Assembly (NCBI GenBank): GCA_963676075.2
Contig: CAXXNZ010000015.1
Span: 62,001 to 126,000 of the forward strand
Direction: 5' to 3'
From: JAHJQZ01 sp963676075
GTDB taxonomy: Bacteria; Pseudomonadota; Alphaproteobacteria; Rhizobiales; Devosiaceae
Length of the DNA stretch: 64,000 nt
Part shown: one piece after another, positions 44,751-53,394 of the stretch
Numbering within the stretch: position 1 is the first letter of the stretch
How the letters are laid out: each line of letters starts with the position of its first letter
The notes under the pieces: model-generated
Seen by the model: the letters and a program-made list of their open reading frames with translations, nothing else
The model's database searches: none
Told to the model about the DNA's origin: nothing
Translations under genes and position numbers: made by a program

Positions 44751-44776
44751 TCCCCTTCGGGGCAAGGACAAGCACC

Positions 44777-45985
44777 ATGAAAAAGCTGCGCAACATCGTT
44801 ATCATCGTCGTGGTCGTTGCCGCCGTCGTCATGTTCGGCGCCTGGGCGTTCCGCCCGCAGCCGATTGGTGTCGATCTCGCCACCATTCAAACCGGCACGT
44901 TGTCGGTGACGGTCGGCGACGAGGGCGTCGCTCAGGTCAAGGATACCTACGAGATCTCCACCCCACTCGGTGGCGATGTCGAGCGCATCCCCTTCACTGT
45001 CGGCGACCATGTGGAGGATGGTCAGGTGGTGGCGACCATCGTGCCGCAATTGTCCAGTTTTCTCGACGAGCGCTCTCTCGCCGAGGCCGAGGCCGCTGTC
45101 CGGGCCGCGGAGGCGGCGGTCACCTCGGCCAAGACCGATCTCGAAGGCGCGCAAAGCGCTGTGGCCTTCCAGCAGGGCGAGGTCGAGCGCACCCAGAAAC
45201 TGGTCAGCCGAGGCCTGACCACCCTGCAGGCGGCGGACGCCGATCAGTTCGAACTCGACAAGCGCAAGACCGCGCTCGAAAACGCCAAGGCGACCCTCGA
45301 ACTCCGGCAGCGCCAGCTCGAACAGGCCCGGGTCAAGCTGATCGAGCCAACGAGCCTCGACCGCCGCACGACGCGGTTCGACGTCAAGGCGCCGATCAGT
45401 GGTCAGGTGCTGCAGATCGCCAATGACAGCGCCCGGTCCCTGCCCGCTGGCAGCCAGCTTCTGACCATCGGCGATCCGCACAATCTCGAGATCGTCGTCG
45501 ATCTTGTCTCCTCGGACGCCGTGCGGGTCGTCGCTGGCGATATGGCGACGATCAGTGGATGGGGCGGTCCGGTGACCCTTGAGGCCAGGGTCCGGCGCAT
45601 CGAGCCGATCGGGTTCACCAAGGTTTCTGCCCTCGGAATCGAGGAGCAGCGGGTGCGTGTCCTTCTCGACATCACCTCCCCGCCCGAGCTTTGGAAAAAT
45701 CTCGGACACCTTTACCGCGTCTTCGCCGAAATCGAGGTCGAGCGATACGACGGCGCGACGCTGGTGCCGACCGCTGCCCTGTTCCGCGAAAATGGCGACT
45801 GGGCCTGCTACACCGTCTCTGGCGAAATCGCCGCGCTCAGAAAGCTGACGCTTGGTGCTCGTGACGCCGATTTCGCGGTGGTCGAAAAAGGCCTTGAGGC
45901 CGACGAGAAGGTCATCTTTCATCCGTCCGACCAGATCGTCGATGGCAGCTTCATCGCCGATCGGGCAACGCTCAAGACGCAATAG
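44777..45985 (+). CDS. Periplasmic adaptor (HlyD/RND membrane-fusion family) for the ABC exporter
   Basis: A 402-residue membrane-fusion protein: N-terminal TM anchor (IVIIVVVVAAVVMFGAWAF), beta-barrel/lipoyl half (GTLSVTVGDEGVAQVKDTYEIS), a helical hairpin coiled coil (about 95-190) rich in Ala/Glu, then the second lipoyl half (VKAPISGQVLQIAND) and barrel. It follows the permease by 26 bp, completing an ATPase-permease-adaptor unit. No outer-membrane TolC gene is present here, so a TolC-type partner would come from elsewhere. Confidence 0.9.
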   Translation: MKKLRNIVIIVVVVAAVVMFGAWAFRPQPIGVDLATIQTGTLSVTVGDEGVAQVKDTYEISTPLGGDVERIPFTVGDHVEDGQVVATIVPQLSSFLDERSLAEAEAAVRAAEAAVTSAKTDLEGAQSAVAFQQGEVERTQKLVSRGLTTLQAADADQFELDKRKTALENAKATLELRQRQLEQARVKLIEPTSLDRRTTRFDVKAPISGQVLQIANDSARSLPAGSQLLTIGDPHNLEIVVDLVSSDAVRVVAGDMATISGWGGPVTLEARVRRIEPIGFTKVSALGIEEQRVRVLLDITSPPELWKNLGHLYRVFAEIEVERYDGATLVPTAALFRENGDWACYTVSGEIAALRKLTLGARDADFAVVEKGLEADEKVIFHPSDQIVDGSFIADRATLKTQ

Positions 45986-46028
45986 CGTTCATCAAGAGCG
46001 CGGGCCCGGCTATCTGGCGCCCCGAACA

Positions 46029-46112
46029 TGTTCCGGGACTTGTTCCCGATCCTCATGGGCCTTGCCAGGCACTGACAGCTCGCCATGGATTCCGGGAACA
46101 GGTCCCGGAATC
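46029..46112. repeat. Long imperfect inverted repeat between convergent genes
   Basis: Arms of about 30 bases (46029-46058 and 46083-46112) match at roughly three quarters of positions; their cores are TTCCGGGAC..TGTTCCCG and its complement. Each arm is itself a CCGGGA..TCCCGG near-palindrome, so multiple stems can form. It lies between the exporter operon and maeB and resembles dispersed CCGGGA-type intergenic repeats of Rhizobiales. It may stop transcription from both sides, though no T-run is seen. Confidence 0.65.
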
Positions 46113-46164
46113 ACAATGGGTATGCGGTTGGTTTTGAGGCGCAACCCCGGTCTTCGTCCTGCCC

Positions 46165-48462
46165 CTACTCGCCCTTCGCCGCTTCCAGCTCGATCGCATC
46201 CGTGGCGGCGATCGCGGCCATGTTGACGATGCCGCGGCTGGTCACCGACGGTGCCAGGATGTGGGCCGGTTTGTTGAGTCCGAGGATAATCGGCCCCAGC
46301 GCCAGCGCGTTATTGGTCGCCTTTAAAAGCGTCATCGACAGGTTGGCGGATTCGAGATTCGGGAAGATCAGCAGGTTCGCTTCGCCCTGAAGGATCGAAT
46401 CCGGGATGTAGCGCTCACGGATATCCTGCTCCAGCGCCAAATCGGCCTGCATCTCGCCCTCGACGATGAAGTCTGGCGCCTGCTCGCGCAGCAAGGCATA
46501 GGCCTCGCGCATCTTGAACGAGGTCGGGCCGTCGCGGGATCCGAAGTTGGAATAGCTCAGAAGCGCCGCCCGGGATTCGATCTGGAAACGCCTCAGATGC
46601 TCGCGCGCTTCGAGCGCGATATTGACCACTTGCTGCGCTGTCGGGTCGATATGCATGTAGGTGTCGGCAAGGAACAGCACGCCATGCTGCATGACCAGCA
46701 TGGATAGGCCGGAAATGTCGCTGATGCCCGGTCTCAGGCCGATGACCGATTTCAGGGTTTCGGCATGATAGATGAACCGGCCCTGCAATCCGCACAGCAT
46801 GGCATCGGCATCGCCACGCCGGACGGCCAGCGCCGCGATAACCGTCGTACGGGTGCGCACATGGGTGCGTGCCGTGTCCGGCGTGATACCCTTGCGCCCG
46901 ACGAGCGCGTGATATTCGGCGACATAGTCGCGGTAGCGTGGGTCGGATTCGGGATTGATGATCTCGAAATCACGGTCGGCCTCGAGCGTCAGCCCGAACC
47001 GTTCGATGCGATGCTGGATGACCGCCGGACGTCCGACCAGGATGGGGCGGACGAGATTTTCCTCCAGCAGCACCTGAGTGGCGCGCAGCACGCGCTCGTC
47101 CTCGCCATCGGCGAAGATGATGCGCTTGGGGCTGGTGGCGGCGCGGGCGATGACCGGCTCCATTACCAGGCCCGTGCGGAACACGAACCTGTTGAGCTTT
47201 TCGCGATAGGCCTCGAAATCCTCGATCGGACGCCGGGCGACGCCGCTGTCCATCGCCGCCTTGGCCACGGCGGGCGAAATCCTGAGAATCAGTCGCTTGT
47301 CGAACGGGTTCGGGATCAGATAGGAGCGCCCGAACGTGTTGCCCGAGACGGAGCTCGTGGCTTCGAGTGCCGGCTCATGCGCCAACCGCGCGATGGCCTC
47401 GACGGCAGCAACCTTCATCGCCTCGTTGATCGCTGTCGCGCCGACATCGAGCGCGCCGCGGAACAGGAACGGGAAGCACAACACGTTGTTGACCTGGTTC
47501 GGATAGTCCGAACGGCCGGTGCACACCATGGCGTCGGGACGCACCTCCATCGCCAGTTCCGGCATGATCTCCGGGGTCGGGTTGGCCAGCGCCATGACGA
47601 GCGGATCGCGCGCCATCTTCTTGACCATCTCGGGCGTCAGCGTGCCCGGACCGGAAAGCCCGAGAAAGATGTCGGCGCCGTCCATGGCGTCTTCGAGGTT
47701 GGTCAGCTCGGTGTCCTGCGCATAGGCGCCGCGCCACTTGTCGACGCTGTCCTTGCGCTTTTCGGTGACGATGCCCTTGCGGTCACCGATCCAGATGTTC
47801 TCGCGCGACGCGCCGAGCGACACCAGCAGGTTGAGGCAGGCAATGGCCGCCGCCCCTGCCCCGGAGGTGACGATCTTGACCTCGGACAGCGTTTTGCCGG
47901 CGATCTCCAGACCGTTGAGGATGGCCGCGGCGGTGATGATGGCCGTGCCATGCTGGTCGTCGTGGAAGACCGGAATTTTCATCCGCGCCCGCAGCTCTTC
48001 CTCGATGGCGAAGCAGTCGGGCGCCTTGATGTCTTCGAGGTTGATGCCGCCAAAGCTCGGTTCGAGCGGCGCAACGACCTCGATGAATTTCTCGACATTG
48101 GTCTCATCGACTTCGATGTCGATGGCATCGATGCCGGCGAATTTCTTGAACAGAACCGCCTTGCCTTCCATCACCGGCTTGCCGGCCAGCGCGCCGATAT
48201 TGCCGAGGCCGAGGACGGCGGTGCCATTGGAAATCACGGCGACCAGATTTGCCCGAGAGGTGTAGAGGTCGGCCAGTTCCGGATTGGCGGCAATCTCCTC
48301 GCAGGGCGCTGCAACGCCCGGTGAATAGGCGAGTGCCAGATCGCGTTCGTTGCTCAACGGCTTGAGCGGGACGATTTCGATCTTACCGGGACGCGGTTCG
48401 GAGTGAAAATGCAGCGCGGCGTCACGCAAGGCTTTCTGGGGGTCTCTGGGATCGGATGGCAT
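46165..48462 (-). CDS. maeB: NADP-dependent malic enzyme with C-terminal phosphotransacetylase-like domain
   Basis: Decarboxylates malate to pyruvate, giving NADPH. The 765-residue protein has a malic enzyme half (about 1-430: YSPGVAAPCEEI, GLGNIGALAGKPVMEGKA, FHDDQHGTAI) and a PTA-like half (about 440-765: IIFADGEDERVLRATQ, FLADTYMHIDP). The PTA part is usually regulatory (acetyl-CoA sensing), not catalytic. The length and layout are those of rhizobial DME/TME enzymes. Cofactor preference is by family and is less certain. Confidence 0.95.
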   Translation of the reverse strand: MPSDPRDPQKALRDAALHFHSEPRPGKIEIVPLKPLSNERDLALAYSPGVAAPCEEIAANPELADLYTSRANLVAVISNGTAVLGLGNIGALAGKPVMEGKAVLFKKFAGIDAIDIEVDETNVEKFIEVVAPLEPSFGGINLEDIKAPDCFAIEEELRARMKIPVFHDDQHGTAIITAAAILNGLEIAGKTLSEVKIVTSGAGAAAIACLNLLVSLGASRENIWIGDRKGIVTEKRKDSVDKWRGAYAQDTELTNLEDAMDGADIFLGLSGPGTLTPEMVKKMARDPLVMALANPTPEIMPELAMEVRPDAMVCTGRSDYPNQVNNVLCFPFLFRGALDVGATAINEAMKVAAVEAIARLAHEPALEATSSVSGNTFGRSYLIPNPFDKRLILRISPAVAKAAMDSGVARRPIEDFEAYREKLNRFVFRTGLVMEPVIARAATSPKRIIFADGEDERVLRATQVLLEENLVRPILVGRPAVIQHRIERFGLTLEADRDFEIINPESDPRYRDYVAEYHALVGRKGITPDTARTHVRTRTTVIAALAVRRGDADAMLCGLQGRFIYHAETLKSVIGLRPGISDISGLSMLVMQHGVLFLADTYMHIDPTAQQVVNIALEAREHLRRFQIESRAALLSYSNFGSRDGPTSFKMREAYALLREQAPDFIVEGEMQADLALEQDIRERYIPDSILQGEANLLIFPNLESANLSMTLLKATNNALALGPIILGLNKPAHILAPSVTSRGIVNMAAIAATDAIELEAAKGE

Positions 48463-48564
48463 GTCTTGTCTCTGCGAGAGGTCCTTGGGCGGGCCAGATC
48501 CGGCTCGACCCTTATGGATCGCGTCTAGTTGCCATTATTCGCCGGCAAAGGAAAGCCGCGTGTG

Positions 48565-50163
48565 TCAAGCAGCTTCGCTTTCATCGCTCGGTGCGACGAA
48601 ATTGAGCGCGCGTGCCAGGGTCCGGAATGTCTCGATCTTGAGCGCCGGCGCAAACAGGAATCCCTGCGCCTGCCGCACGCCATGCTCGCGCAGATAGAGC
48701 GCCTGCGCTTCGGTCTCGACACCCTCGGCGACGATCTCGGCGCCCATGTCGTGCGCCATTTCGATCAGTCCGTCCAAAACCGGCAGGCGCGTTGTATCGG
48801 GATGGATCATGCGCACGAAAACCTGGTCGATCTTGATTACGTCGACGCCGAGCGTCTGCATGTAGGCCAGGTTGGAATGGCCGGTGCCGACATCGTCGAG
48901 CGCGAGTTTGCAACCAAGCGCATGAAGGCCGGCAATGACACTCGATGCCTGCATGGCGTTCGACATCGGACGCCGTTCGGTGATTTCGAACACCAACTGC
49001 CGGAACTTGATCGGGGAGTCCTCAAAGATGGCCTGGACGTCCTCGACGATGTTGCCGTCGCGGAAATGGCCTTCAAACAGGTTGATCGAGAGCTTGAGGT
49101 CGGGCATCTCCTCGATCAGCTCGGCCAATTCCATGCGTGCGATCTGCATCAGGTGAACGGTCATCGGAATCGCCATGCCCGAGGTCTCTGCGTATTCGAT
49201 GAACTCGCTCGGCGGGATGATCTGGCCATTGCGTTTGACCCAGCGCACCAGCATCTCGCATCCGAGCAGCCGTCCGGTGCTGAGGTCGATGACCGGCTGG
49301 TAGAAGGGGCGCAGTTCGCCCAGAACAATGGCCCGTTCGATATCCATGGCCGGCAATGTCTCGCGCCGGACATGCTGGAGCACCACGAACAGGATCCCAG
49401 CGCTGATCAGACAGGCACTGATGGTGAAGGCCCAGTCGAGATCGGAATAGCGGGCGCGCACGTCGGCAAAGGGAATGGCCACCTCGGACCGAACCGGAAT
49501 TTCGCTGGCGAAGGAATTGGCCGAGATGAACGCAAGATCGTTCGTGCGGTTCGCGAAGGTATCGTAGTTCCCGTAGGTGATGATCGGCGTGTCATTGGTC
49601 AGCGAAATGCGGAACGTGGTGACGCCCTTGAAGTCCAGGGGCACGTCGGCGCCGAGCCGGGCGCTGAGATAGATGAAGGCCGAAACGCGCTTGGAACCGA
49701 CCAGGCGGGAGACCTTGACCATCGGCAGATCGTAGCCGGCAAGTTCCACAATTGTCATCGTTTCCGCCCGTCCGGGCAGACTCAGCGTTTGTGACAGCGG
49801 CGAATAATCGACCTGGTTGCCGAACACGTCGCAATACTGCACGCCATCCATGTTCTCGACGAGAATCTGCCGAAGCGTCAGCGAGGCGCGGAAAGCTTTC
49901 TGGGCATTGCTGATAAATGTCGGGGTGCACAAGGATGGACTGGAATCGATCACCGAACGCAGGGCCTTGAGACCGCTGTAAACCGAGTTCTCGGTGTCGA
50001 TCATGATGTCGTCGAGCCGGACCTGCATCTCCGCGGTCTCACGCAGCCGGATATAGGAATTGAGAACATAGTCGACGGCAAACACCGGCACGAATGCCAG
50101 GATCGCAGCCACCAGAATCACGATGTGTGAGTATCTCGACGTCATCCGACCTACCGGACGCAC
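48565..50163 (-). CDS. Membrane cyclic-di-GMP phosphodiesterase (EAL) with Cys-bearing periplasmic sensor
   Basis: A 532-residue protein with TM1 (12-32), a periplasmic domain (about 35-240), TM2 (243-264) and a cytoplasmic EAL domain. The periplasmic part has Cys79 (SPSLCTP) and Cys111 (QYCDVFG), as in CSS-motif sensors where a disulfide controls activity. In the EAL domain the signature is EML (303-305), and other catalytic features remain: SINLFEGHF Asn, FEITER Glu, ALDDVGTGHSN Asp pair, IKIDQVFV Lys and AEGVETEAQ Glu. It is probably an active c-di-GMP hydrolase. No partner gene is close. Confidence 0.9.
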   Translation of the reverse strand: MRPVGRMTSRYSHIVILVAAILAFVPVFAVDYVLNSYIRLRETAEMQVRLDDIMIDTENSVYSGLKALRSVIDSSPSLCTPTFISNAQKAFRASLTLRQILVENMDGVQYCDVFGNQVDYSPLSQTLSLPGRAETMTIVELAGYDLPMVKVSRLVGSKRVSAFIYLSARLGADVPLDFKGVTTFRISLTNDTPIITYGNYDTFANRTNDLAFISANSFASEIPVRSEVAIPFADVRARYSDLDWAFTISACLISAGILFVVLQHVRRETLPAMDIERAIVLGELRPFYQPVIDLSTGRLLGCEMLVRWVKRNGQIIPPSEFIEYAETSGMAIPMTVHLMQIARMELAELIEEMPDLKLSINLFEGHFRDGNIVEDVQAIFEDSPIKFRQLVFEITERRPMSNAMQASSVIAGLHALGCKLALDDVGTGHSNLAYMQTLGVDVIKIDQVFVRMIHPDTTRLPVLDGLIEMAHDMGAEIVAEGVETEAQALYLREHGVRQAQGFLFAPALKIETFRTLARALNFVAPSDESEAA

Positions 50164-50262
50164 ATTGCGCCAGGGCGGACATTAGGTCGATTGGGCTAAA
50201 GCCTCGTTAAACCATGACCGCGATTGCCGAAAGATCGGCAAGAGGCAGCGCGGAAAGTTGAG

Positions 50263-50289
50263 GCCCGCCGCCGGTTCGCGGCGGCGGGC
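50263..50289 (-). terminator. Hairpin terminator candidate after aspS
   Basis: GCCCGCCGCC (50263-50272) and GGCGGCGGGC (50280-50289) form a perfect 10-bp stem with a 7-base loop, starting 6 bp after the aspS stop. On the minus strand it is followed by TCAACTTTCC, only weakly T-rich, so it may be an mRNA-protecting stem or imperfect terminator. Confidence 0.65.
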
Positions 50290-50295
50290 GGAGCA

Positions 50296-52071
50296 CTATT
50301 TCTTGTCCTGGGCGTTGACCCGGATATGGAGCTCGCGAAGCTGACGAATCGTCGGCTCGGAAGGCGCACCCATCAGCAGGTCTTCGGCCTGCTGGTTCAT
50401 CGGGAAGGCCGTGACTTCACGGAGGTTTTCCTCTCCGCACAGCAACATGACGATGCGGTCGATACCGGGCGCAATGCCACCATGCGGCGGAGCGCCATAT
50501 TCCATGGCGCGCAGCATGCCACCGAACTTGTCCTGCAGCACATCTTCGCCGTAGCCAGCGATATCGAACGCCTTGCGCATGATCTCCGGCTTGTGATTCC
50601 GGATGGCGCCCGAGCTCAGCTCATAGCCGTTGCACACGATGTCGTACTGGAACGCCTTGATGGTCAGCGGATCCTGATTCTCAAGCGCTTCGAAGCCGCC
50701 CTGAGGCATGGAGAACGGGTTGTGCGAGAAATCGACCTTCTTGTCGTCCTCGTTCCATTCGAACATCGGGAAATCGACGATCCAGCAGAAGGCAAACTGC
50801 TCGGTATCGACAAGATTGAGATCGGTGCCGGCCTTGGTGCGTGCTGCACCGGCGAAGGCGTGGAACTTGCTCGGCACGCCGCAGATGAAAAACACCGCGT
50901 CGCCGTCCTTGAGACCGAGCTGGGTCCGGATCGCTTCGGTGCGTTCTGGCCCGATGTTCTTGGCAATCGGGCCAGCGCCCTCGCCATCGCGGAAGAAGAT
51001 GTAGCCGAGACCGGGCTGACCTTCGCCCTGTGCCCAGCCATTCATGCGGTCGCAGAAGGCGCGGGAACCGCCGGTCGGAGCCGGAATCGCCCAAACCTCG
51101 ACCATCGGGTCGGCGGCGATCTGGCCGGCAAAGACCTTGAAGCCCGATCCGGCGAAATGCTCGGTTACGGCCTGCATCTCGATCGGGTTGCGAAGGTCGG
51201 GCTTGTCCGAACCATATTTGCGCATGGCATCCGCATAAGGAATGCGCGGAACCTCGGCGTTGACGCGCTTGCCATCGCCGAATTCCTCGAACACGCCGAG
51301 CATGACCGGCTCGATGGCCTGGAACACGTCTTCCTGATCGACAAAGCTCATTTCGACATCGAGCTGGTAGAACTCGCCCGGCGACCTGTCGGCGCGCGCA
51401 TCTTCGTCGCGGAAGCACGGTGCGATCTGGAAATAGCGGTCAAAGCCGGCGATCATCAACAGCTGTTTGAACTGCTGAGGCGCCTGCGGCAGAGCGTAGA
51501 ACTTGCCGGGATGCATGCGCGACGGCACGAGGAAGTCTCGGGCGCCTTCCGGACTCGAAGCGGTCAGAATCGGCGTCTGGAATTCGGTGAATCCCTGATC
51601 GACCATGCGGCGGCGCAGCGAAGAGATGATCTTCGAGCGCTTGACGATATTGTTGTGCAGCCGCTCGCGCCTCAAGTCGAGGAAACGATACTTGAGACGG
51701 ATGTCTTCGGGGTATTCCTGCTCACCAAAGACCGGTAGCGGCAGTTCGAGCGCCGCGCCCAGCACCTCGACCGAACGGATGAACACTTCGATCTCACCGG
51801 TCGGCAGATTCGGGTTGAGCGCTTCGGGGTCGCGCTTCTTGACCTCACCTTCGATCTTGACGACCCACTCGGCCCTCAGCTTCTCAACGTCGGCAAAGGC
51901 GCTGGAATCGGGATCGACCACGCATTGGGTGATGCCGTAATGATCCCTCAGATCGACGAACAACAGGCCGCCATGGTCGCGGATGCGATGGGCCCAGCCG
52001 CTCAGTCGTACGGTTTCGCCTGCATTGGCCGCGGTGAGCGCGCCACAGGTATGAGTGCGATAAGTGTGCAT
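50296..52071 (-). CDS. aspS: Aspartyl-tRNA synthetase
   Basis: Class II synthetase of 591 residues. It has the OB-fold anticodon domain (VRLSGWAHRIRDHGGLLFVDLRDHYG), motif 1 and 2 segments (FTEFQTPILTASSPEGARDFLVPSR, PCFRDEDARADRSPGEFYQLDVEMSF), the bacterial GAD insert (about 290-400) and motif 3 (APPHGGIAPGIDRIVMLL). ATG 52071 is taken over a longer frame by fit. Since gatB is also in the window, the enzyme may charge tRNA-Asn as well (non-discriminating), but this cannot be settled by eye. Confidence 0.96.
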   Translation of the reverse strand: MHTYRTHTCGALTAANAGETVRLSGWAHRIRDHGGLLFVDLRDHYGITQCVVDPDSSAFADVEKLRAEWVVKIEGEVKKRDPEALNPNLPTGEIEVFIRSVEVLGAALELPLPVFGEQEYPEDIRLKYRFLDLRRERLHNNIVKRSKIISSLRRRMVDQGFTEFQTPILTASSPEGARDFLVPSRMHPGKFYALPQAPQQFKQLLMIAGFDRYFQIAPCFRDEDARADRSPGEFYQLDVEMSFVDQEDVFQAIEPVMLGVFEEFGDGKRVNAEVPRIPYADAMRKYGSDKPDLRNPIEMQAVTEHFAGSGFKVFAGQIAADPMVEVWAIPAPTGGSRAFCDRMNGWAQGEGQPGLGYIFFRDGEGAGPIAKNIGPERTEAIRTQLGLKDGDAVFFICGVPSKFHAFAGAARTKAGTDLNLVDTEQFAFCWIVDFPMFEWNEDDKKVDFSHNPFSMPQGGFEALENQDPLTIKAFQYDIVCNGYELSSGAIRNHKPEIMRKAFDIAGYGEDVLQDKFGGMLRAMEYGAPPHGGIAPGIDRIVMLLCGEENLREVTAFPMNQQAEDLLMGAPSEPTIRQLRELHIRVNAQDKK

Positions 52072-52239
52072 TTTTTCGCCTTTTGCACGGCACGAAATCA
52101 ACGGGCCGGAAAAGCGCATGGGCGCGTCAGAAAGTCAAGGCGGCCTTCAGTCCACCGCTTTTGCCGCAGCACGTCGCGCAGCACTTTATGGAATTGTGTT
52201 GGCCTGCTAGGTATTTGATAAAGAAAAAAAGAGTGTCAC

Positions 52240-53394
52240 ATGCAAGTTGTCGTTCGGACAGACGACCTGGAGGCGTTTTGCAGCGCCGCCCGTTCTCATC
52301 CATTTGTCACAATCGATACCGAATTCCTGCGCGAGACCACCTATTGGCCCAAGCTGTGCCTGGTGCAGCTCGCGACCGATGCGGAGGCGGTCATCGTCGA
52401 CCCGCTGGCCAAGGGGATCTCGCTCGATCCGCTGTTCGCGCTTCTCGACGACCCGAGCATCGTCAAGGTTTTCCACGCCGCCCGTCAGGATGTCGAAATC
52501 TTCGTCAAGCTGACCGGCAAGGTGCCGCAAAACCTGTTCGATACCCAGGTTGCGGCCAGTGTGTGCGGGTATGGCGACAGCGCTTCCTATGATTCGCTGG
52601 TGCAGGCCATTGTTGGTGAAAAGATCGACAAGTCCTCGCGCTTCACTGACTGGTCGGCGCGTCCGCTCTCGGAAAAGCAACTGACCTATGCGCTGGCCGA
52701 CGTCACCCATTTACGCGACATCTACAAAAAGCTGACCGCCGAACTCGCCAGCAACGGCCGCAGTGACTGGGTGGCCGACGAAAACCGCACGATGCAAAGC
52801 ATCGATACCTATGTCGTCAAGCCGGCCGAGGCCTACAAGCGCGTCAAGGCGCGCCTGTCCCGCCCGCGTGATCTCGCCGCGCTGATGGCGCTTGCCGAAT
52901 GGCGCGAGCAACGGGCCCAGAACAACGATCAGCCGCGTGGCCGCATCCTCAAGGACGACGCTATCGCAGAACTGGCCATCCAGCGCCCCAAATCGTCCGG
53001 CGACTTCGACAAGCTCAGGGCCGTGCCCCGGGGATTCGGTCGCTCGTCCATGGGCGCCGAGATCATCGCCGTGATCGAAAAGGTCGAGGCCATTGCCAAA
53101 TCCGACCTGCCGCGGTTGCCGCAGCGCCCCAATGGTCCCTCCCCCAAAGGTCCGATTGGCGATCTGATCCGGGTGCTGCTGAAATCGGTGGCCGAACGCG
53201 AGGGCGTGGCCGCCCGGATCATCGCCACAAGCGATGATATCGATCAGATCGTGCTCGATGACGAGGCCGACGTTTCAGCTCTCAAGGGCTGGCGTCGCAA
53301 GGTGTTCGGAGACAAGGCTCTGGGAATCAAGAACGGCAGGCTCGGGCTGGCCGCCACCACCAAGGGCATCGTCGAAATCGAACTCAAGGACTGA
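52240..53394 (+). CDS. rnd: Ribonuclease D
   Basis: 3'-5' exonuclease that trims tRNA precursors. The 384-residue protein has the DEDDy exonuclease motifs: Asp26 and Glu28 (TIDTEFLRET), KVFHAARQDVEIF, and YALADVTHL with Tyr and Asp. An HRDC domain follows (SRPRDLAALMALAEWREQRA...). It is divergent from aspS and its stop overlaps the convergent ppx stop by 11 bp. Confidence 0.95.
   Translation: MQVVVRTDDLEAFCSAARSHPFVTIDTEFLRETTYWPKLCLVQLATDAEAVIVDPLAKGISLDPLFALLDDPSIVKVFHAARQDVEIFVKLTGKVPQNLFDTQVAASVCGYGDSASYDSLVQAIVGEKIDKSSRFTDWSARPLSEKQLTYALADVTHLRDIYKKLTAELASNGRSDWVADENRTMQSIDTYVVKPAEAYKRVKARLSRPRDLAALMALAEWREQRAQNNDQPRGRILKDDAIAELAIQRPKSSGDFDKLRAVPRGFGRSSMGAEIIAVIEKVEAIAKSDLPRLPQRPNGPSPKGPIGDLIRVLLKSVAEREGVAARIIATSDDIDQIVLDDEADVSALKGWRRKVFGDKALGIKNGRLGLAATTKGIVEIELKD

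Noticed and set aside
46765..48324. Antisense frame of 519 codons over maeB
   Set aside because: Low-complexity Arg/Gly/Asp-rich translation with no motif, opposite a complete malic enzyme.
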